Source: Saussurea involucrata
Taxonomy: Eukaryota; Streptophyta; Magnoliopsida; Asterales; Asteraceae
Length of the DNA: 64,000 nucleotides
NCBI GenBank assembly: GCA_033807775.1
Contig: CM066314.1
Coordinates: forward strand, 38,296,501-38,360,500
Reading direction: 5' to 3'
Position numbers and translations under genes: made by a program
In this document: piece after piece, positions 57,895 to 64,000 of the stretch
How positions within the stretch are numbered: the first letter of the stretch is position 1
Layout of the letters: each line of letters starts with the position of its first letter
The notes under the pieces: model-generated
The model's input: the letters and a program-made list of their open reading frames with translations, nothing else
Database searches by the model: none
What the model was told of the DNA's origin: nothing

Positions 57895-57896
<2 letters not shown>
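57594..57896. mobile_element. TA-flanked hairpin MITE M6
   Basis: Same family as M5: the arms GCCTTAGGTTCAATAGAGAA to ACACGGGACC are repeated inverted. The centre has alternating GAACGTTCATATATGAACG-type palindromes. It inserted in a TATATA run of one Helitron unit; the unit continues (CCAAAGATAATTACGTGAC) after it. Confidence 0.88.

Positions 57897-57953
<57 letters not shown>
57897..57953. repeat. (TA)n microsatellite
   Basis: About 28 TA repeats right of M6; other copies of the unit have only 6-9 repeats here. Confidence 0.95.
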
Positions 57954-57954
<1 letters not shown>

Positions 57955-60900
57955 CCCAAAGATAATTACGTGACACTCTAAAATTTGAGTATTCTATATT
58001 TCTTAGATGAAGAATGATTTTTTTCTATCCCACATTGATGAAAAAATGAAAAAATGACAATTGATGTTAAGTATATGAAAGGAGGTTGAGATGTCTATGT
58101 TTCAACTCATGGGTTGGATCCTCTTGGCTAATCCTCTAAAATTTATGTTGTTGGTTCATGTTGGATAACCCTCTAAATCATGGGGTTGGTTTATTTTTTT
58201 CCAACCCTCTTTTTGAAAAAAAAAGTTAATCTACAAAGAAAAATATAAATATTTTATAATAGAAGAAAAACCAAGAAAAATGACTTTGGCTTCATAAAAT
58301 TTTGAGTATTCCTCAAAAATCGAAATGTGATTGTTTATGTTTATCCCACGTTGGTTTGAAGAGGAAAAGTGAATGTTGAAAGTGTGTTTATAAAAGGAAG
58401 AATACATTCTTTTGTAGCAAATCATGTTGTTGACTCAAATGAGTAAAACACTCTTTTTACAAAATATTTTTCTTTAAATCTTAAAATGTGGTTAAGTTAA
58501 CTTATCCCACATTGGCGAGATAAAAAATAATTGAAAGATGAAAATCTTTATATATATAAAAATAAGATCCAATGATAACAAAAATCTTGAAATGTGGTTA
58601 AGATCCAATGATGTGTCACTCTAAGATTTGAGTATTCTATTTTTCTTGGATAAAAAATGATTTTTGTCTATCCCACATTGATGTAGAGATGCAAAAATTG
58701 ACAATTGATGTTAGGTATATGAAAGGAGGTTGAAATGTCTATGTTTCAACTAATGGGACGGATCCTATTGGCTAATCCTCTAAAACTTATGTTGTTGGTT
58801 AATGTTGGATAACCCTCCAAATCACGAGGTTGGTTTATTTTTTCCAACGCGTTTTTTGAAAAAAAAAGTTAATCTATAAAAAAATCTTTATCTTTATATT
58901 ATATATATATATAAGTAAGATCTAATGATAATGATGTGATACACTAAGATTTGAGTATTGTATATTTCTTGGATGAAGAATGATTTTTGTCTATCCCACA
59001 TTGATGGAGAGATGAAAAATTGACAATTGATGTTAGGTATATATGAAAGGAGGTTGAGATTTCTATGTTTCAACTCATGGGTTGGATAATTCTCTAAAAC
59101 TTATGTTGTTGGTTCATGTTGGATAACCCTCCAAATCACGGGGTGGGTTTATTTTTTCCAACGCTCTTTTTGAAAAAAAAGTTAATCTATAAAGAAAAAA
59201 TATCAATATTTTATATTAAAAGAAAAACCAAGAAAAATGACTTTGGCTTAATAAGATTTTGAGTATTCCTCAAACATCGAAATGTGATTGTGTTTGCTTA
59301 TCCCACATTGGTTTGAAGAAGAAAAAGTGAATGTTGAAAGTGTGTTTATAAATCAATATCAATATGTATATAAAAAACCCATAGATAATGACATGACACT
59401 CTAAAATTTGAATATTCTATATTTTTTAGATGAAGAATGATTTTTGTCTATCCCACATTGATGAAGAAATTGAAAAATGACAATTGATGTTAAATATATG
59501 AAAGGAGGCTGAGATGTCTATGTTTCAACTCATGTGTTGGATAACCCTCCAAATCATGGGGTTGGTTTATTTTTTCCATCCCTCTTTTTGAAAAAAAAGT
59601 TAATCTATAAAGAAAAATATAAATATTTTATATTAAAAGAAAAACCAAGAAAAATGACTTTGGCTTCATAAGATTTTGAGTATTACTCAAACATCGAAAT
59701 GTGATTGTGTTTGTTTATCCCACATTGGTTTGAAGAGGAAAAGTGAATGTTTAAAGTGTGTTTATAAAAGGAAGAATACATTATTTTGTAGCAAATCATG
59801 TTGTTGACTCAAATGAGTAAACACTTTTTTTTACAAAATACTTTTCTTTAAATCTTAAAATGTGGTTAAGTTAACTTATCCCACATTGGCGAGATAAAAA
59901 ATAATTGAAAGATGAAAATATTTATATATATAAAAGTAAGATCCAATGATAAAAAAATCTTGAAATGTGGTTAAGATCCAATGATGTGTCACTGTAAGAT
60001 TTGAATATTCTATTTTTCTTGGATAGAGAATGATTTTTGTCTATCCCACATTGATGTAGAGATGGAAAAATTTACAATTGATGTTAGGTATATGAAAGGA
60101 GGTTGAAATGTCTATGTTTCAACTAATGGGTCGGATCCTCTTGGCTAATCCTCTAAAACTTATGTTGTTGGTTCATGTTGGATAACCCTCCAAATCACGA
60201 GGTTGGTTTATTTTTTCCAACGCTTTTTTGAAAAAAAAAAAGTTAATCTATAAAAAAAATCTTTATCTTTATATTATATATATATAAGTAAGATACAATG
60301 ATAATGATGTGACACTCTAAGATTTGAGTATTATATATTTCTTGGATGAAGAATGATTTTTGTCTATCCCACATTGATGGAGAGATGAAAAATTGACAAT
60401 TGATGTTAGGTATATGAAAGGAGGTTGAGATGTCTATGTTTCAACTCATGGGTTGGATAATCCTGTAAAACTTATGTTGTTGGTTCATGTTGGATAACCC
60501 TCCAAATCACGGGGTAAGTTTATTTTTTCCAACGCTCTTTTTGAAAAAAAAGTTAATCTATAAAGAAAAAATATCAGTATTTTATATTAAAAGAAAAACC
60601 AAGAAAAATGACTCTGGCTTCATAAGATTTTGAGTATTCCTCAAACCAAGTGAATGTTGCAAGTGTGTTTATAAAAGGAGGAATACATTATTTTGTAGCA
60701 AATCATGTTGTTGGCTCAAATGAGTAAACACTCTTTTTTTACAAATTACTTTCTTTAAATCTTAAAATGTGGTTAAGTTAACTTATCCCGCATTGGTAAG
60801 ATAAAGAATAATTGAAAGATGAAAATCTTTATATATATAAAAGTAAGATCCAATGATAAAAAAAAAGTAAATTTTGAAATGTGGTTAAGATCTAATGATG

Positions 60901-61939
60901 TGGCACTCTAAGATTTGAGTATTATATATTTCTCGGATGGAGAATGATTTTTGTGTATCGCATATTGATGTAGAGATGGAAAATTGACAATTGATGTTAG
61001 GTATATAAAAGGAGGTTGAGATGTCTATGTTTCAACTCATGGGCTGGATCCTCTTGGCTAATCCTCTAAAACTTATGTTGTTGGTTCATGTTGGATAACC
61101 CTCCAAATCACAGGGTTGGTTTATTTTTTCCAACTCTTTTTTTGAAAAAAAATTAATCTATAAAGAAAAAATGTCAATATTTTATATTAAAAGAAAAATC
61201 AAGAAAAATGACTCTGGCTTCATACGATTTTGAATATTCCTCAAACATCGAAATGTGATTGTGTTTGCTTATCTCACATTGGTTTGAAGAAGGAAAGTGA
61301 ATGTTGAAAGTGTGTTTATAAAAGGAGGAATGCATTCTTTTGTAGCAAATCATGTTGTTGGCTCAAATGAGTAAACACTCTTTTTTTACAAAATGTGGTT
61401 AAGATCCAATGATGTGGCACTCTAAGATTTGAGTATTCTAGATTTCTTGAATGGAGAATGATTTTTGTCTATCCCACATTGATGGAGAGATGAAAAATGA
61501 CAATTGATGTTAGGTATATGAAAGGAGGTTGAGATGTCTATGTTTTAACTCATGGCTTGGATCCTTTTGGCTAATCCTCTAAAACTTATGTTGTTGGTTC
61601 ATGTTGGATAACCCTCCAAATCACGGGGTTGGACTTTTTTTTCCAACGCTCTTTTTGAAAAAAAAGTTAATCTATAAAGAAAAAATATCAATATTTTATA
61701 TTAAAAAAACCAAGAAAAATGACTTTGGTTTCATAAGATTTTGAGTATTCCTCAAACATCGAAATGTGATTGTGTTTGCTTATCCCACATTGGTTTGAAG
61801 AGGGAAAAGTGAATGTTGCAAGTTTGTTTATAAAAAGGAGGAATACATTCTTTTGTAGCAAATCATGTTGTTGGCTCGAATTAGTAGGAATACATTTTTT
61901 TGTAGCAAATCATGTTGTTGGCTCAAATAGATTATCATC

Positions 61940-61967
61940 GCCGCGCAACGCGCGGGCCTAACACTAG
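61940..61967 (+). terminator. Helitron 3' hairpin and CTAG end
   Basis: Stem CCGCGC/GCGCGG with loop AAC, then GGCCTAACA and CTAG. In Helitrons this hairpin signals the end of rolling-circle transfer. It is the most GC-rich spot within 6 kb. Confidence 0.8.
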
Positions 61968-62920
61968 TATATATTAAAACAAAAACCACATGTAGTGATG
62001 TGACATCTTATAAAGGCTAGGAACATATCTATCTTTTTTCTTCTTTTTTCAACTTATTAAAATGTCAATTAAGTTAAAGTCTTTTATGCCCCTATAGACA
62101 AATTGTATGTTCATAATAAATGATTTTTTTTGGTAATTTTACATTCATCTTCACCTCTAACTCTTCATATGCTCATGGTAACCTTTCTAACTTCTTTCTC
62201 TTAAATGTATCATGTTAACCCCCAACTTATCATATGCTAATAACCTATATAGCTTCCTCTTCTATTAAATTGTGGCCATCTCTTCTCTTTAAATGTAAAA
62301 TTTTTACATACATCTTGCAATATAACCAATACACTTTGATGCAAGTCTTTTTCGTTATTCTTACGTGAGGCTAAACAATCTACCATGAAACTTCGTGCCC
62401 CTCAAAAGATCTACCGTTTTTTATCATGTAGCAAAGACACCAAGTGGATCTACTTCAACACTAACTTTCTATTGGATTATGTTTCAAATATGCAAGAAGA
62501 ACTATTTTAGTTCACTTATGCATATTAATAGTTTCAATACCCGATAAGAAAATAGTTTTTGGGTAAGCGTCATTTGTTGTATTAGTTGAGAGTGTCAATG
62601 TTATATTTTTACAAACCTTTAGCATTTGAATCCCTTCTACAAATGTACGTCGCAAGGTATTCCGCAAGTACTACACATTTAGTGACATCAACATTGAATC
62701 AAAAAAAGATATGTGATGGAAAAGACTACTCCAAATATTTTATTACACAAATGGAAGAATAAGAGTTTAAACTACTTTCAAGGCTTGAAGGGATACTAAT
62801 TTGATAAGAGTTTAAATTGCATCCGGCGATCTTCTCATAATTATTCAACATATCGCAACTCTTTTCTCTTTCTTCAACAACCAATATCACATTAGATTCT
62901 TCAATAGCAAAAGTAAATGA
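61968..62920. other. second Helitron-like start and unassigned DNA
   Basis: TATATATTAAAACAAAAACC then ACATGTAGTGATGTGACAT directly follows CTAG and matches the left end of the tandem units (TATTAAAAGAGAAAACCACA, GATGATGTGACAT). The rest is AT-rich with no gene or repeat recognised, and no second 3' hairpin is seen in the window. Confidence 0.5.
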
Positions 62921-64000
62921 ATTTGCCGCCAGGAAGAACTAGCCCTTTGAGGAGCTCTCTAAGCTGTCTAACTCTCTATTACCATATGCAGAGGGAAACC
63001 AGGTTCAATAGTCAGATAGAGTAAGAAAACAACTAAATAGAAATGAGTACTTGCTACGGGTGAAGGAGTAAAGAGTTTCAAGAAAAAATCTCCTTAATGC
63101 GACTGCGGGAAGGCTGTTCCTTCTACATTTCGATGGGGAAGAAAGAAGGAATTGAGTCCTTTCACATTATCACGGAAAAAGGGGATTGCCTATTAGTAAA
63201 TTTTGACTGGAAAAAGACCCGGAACCCCATACCCTCTCATTCACTTACTATAGGCCGAGGAGCGTAGATTCATCTTACTTTTTATAAATGGAAAAAGAGA
63301 CATAAGTCACGCATTCGAGCAAGAGCCTTTGCCTTTCTTCGCTATGTAAATAGAGGGCCGGAGGAAGAAGTGCCAGAACCTCAACAAAAGAATTAAGGTG
63401 ATAGAGTCTTACAGGAGACGCTAGGCTTCGGAATTGAATGGAATGATTCCTCTCCCTTGGTTGCCTTCACTGCCCGTGAATCCCTTCTCTTTTTCTATTC
63501 CAGTAGTCTTATGCGGTCTGGTCTGTCCATTAGTTGCTTAACTCATAGTAGTTAGGAGGTTGTTGTCCTAATGAGTGTAGCGGAGTGCTCCCTATCCTAT
63601 TACTCATCTATAGGGCTATCACCCTAGCTTTCCCTGTCTCTGCCTTTCTTTCCTAGTCCTGAGTTTTTCTTCTTGACTATTGCTTGGGATTGGGTTTGAC
63701 ACTATTCAATACTAAATATCTACTCGTGGAGGGAGGGGAGGCAATAGATTCATCTTAGGCGGTAAGCGAAGGAACTGTAGGGCTTAGGGCAGCGAGTGAG
63801 CCTCGGATTTTTCTTCAATAGGCTCTAGGGGAGGTGAGAAGAGAGCCAATAGCTATTATAGAATGACTTAACAATTCATGGCATGAATTAGAGTTGAAGG
63901 AAGAAAGACATGAAATGCTAGAAAGATGGAATCTATGAATGAGCTCTTTCGTCTAAGCCTAGAACTAGGCAAGAGCAAGGAATGGACTTTAAGTGAGTTA
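62921..64000. other. second mitochondrial-like segment, runs off the window
   Basis: Near 44% GC, purine-rich, with the same appearance as 51950-54565. No mitochondrial gene or tRNA is identified. The left edge is judged only from the change of composition. Confidence 0.45.

Larger units (their letters stand above)
55770..61930 (+). repeat. tandem array, units of about 300-650 bp
   Basis: The block with TTTTTGTCTATCCCACATTG, GGTTGAGATGTCTATGTTT and GTTGGTTCATGTTGGATAAC occurs about 12 times (near 55830, 56385, 56850, 57205, 58020, 58660, 58980, 59440, 60030, 60355, 60950, 61460). Between them lies a second block with TATCCCACATTGGTTTGAAG, and in later units a third with TATCCCACATTGGCGAG. 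Some units restart with the Helitron-like left end. It has no coding capacity. Confidence 0.9.
55741..61967 (+). mobile_element. Helitron-like element built of about 12 tandem units
   Basis: The left end is TCAATATATATATTAAAAG preceded by A. The right end is a hairpin CCGCGC-AAC-GCGCGG (61941-61955), eight bases, then CTAG at 61964-61967, followed by T. These are Helitron features: TC start, GC-rich 3' hairpin, CTRR end and insertion between A and T. There is no Rep/helicase gene, so it is non-autonomous. The inside is a tandem array. Confidence 0.75.

Overview
This window is nuclear DNA of a flowering plant, and almost all of it is transposable elements. The evidence is plant-type LTR retrotransposons (Ty3/gypsy Tat and Tekay chromovirus lineages, Ty1/copia SIRE lineage), a hAT-like non-autonomous transposon, a Helitron terminus, TA-microsatellite-flanked MITEs and two stretches that read like plant mitochondrial DNA. 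I found no intact host gene. A eudicot is likely; nothing visible fixes the species.

Layout. (1) 188-30425 is one nested block. Tat-lineage element A (target duplication CCATG on both sides) carries two insertions: relative B (1401-8446, duplication GCAGC) inside its gag, and SIRE-type copia element C (13611-29041, duplication AATCC) just upstream of its antisense gene. C in turn contains the non-autonomous chromovirus-like element D (21846-25527, duplication CACAC) inside its extra third ORF. (2) 30426-35411 is older flanking DNA with a 22-27 bp minisatellite and a chain of MITE-like units separated by (TA)n tracts. (3) 35412-44751 is a hAT-like non-autonomous element (8 bp duplication) split by Tekay chromovirus F (36162-44709, minus strand, duplication TTGGT). 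(4) 44943-54860 is a decayed Tekay-like element H whose gag is interrupted by minus-strand copia element I (46872-54698, duplication GTGCT). The right LTR of I contains about 2.6 kb of organelle-like DNA. (5) 54861-55740 is AT-rich and unassigned. (6) 55741-61967 is a Helitron-like element made of about 12 tandem units and ending in a CCGCGC hairpin and CTAG. (7) 61968-62920 starts like a second Helitron, and about 62921-64000 is again mitochondrial-like.

How the parts relate. A and B belong to one family and carry opposite losses: A keeps gag, protease and an antisense gene but has lost most of pol; B keeps RT, two RNase H domains and integrase but has lost gag and protease. The antisense gene of A has three canonical introns whose phases join cleanly and its own TATA box. 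C carries, after a normal gag-pol, a third reading frame of about 1,300 codons with a coiled-coil and Lys-Glu-rich centre. All coding frames in the window are broken by a few stops or frameshifts; most stops could come from C-to-T or G-to-A change. All family assignments were made by eye from motifs and sequence knowledge; no database search was possible.
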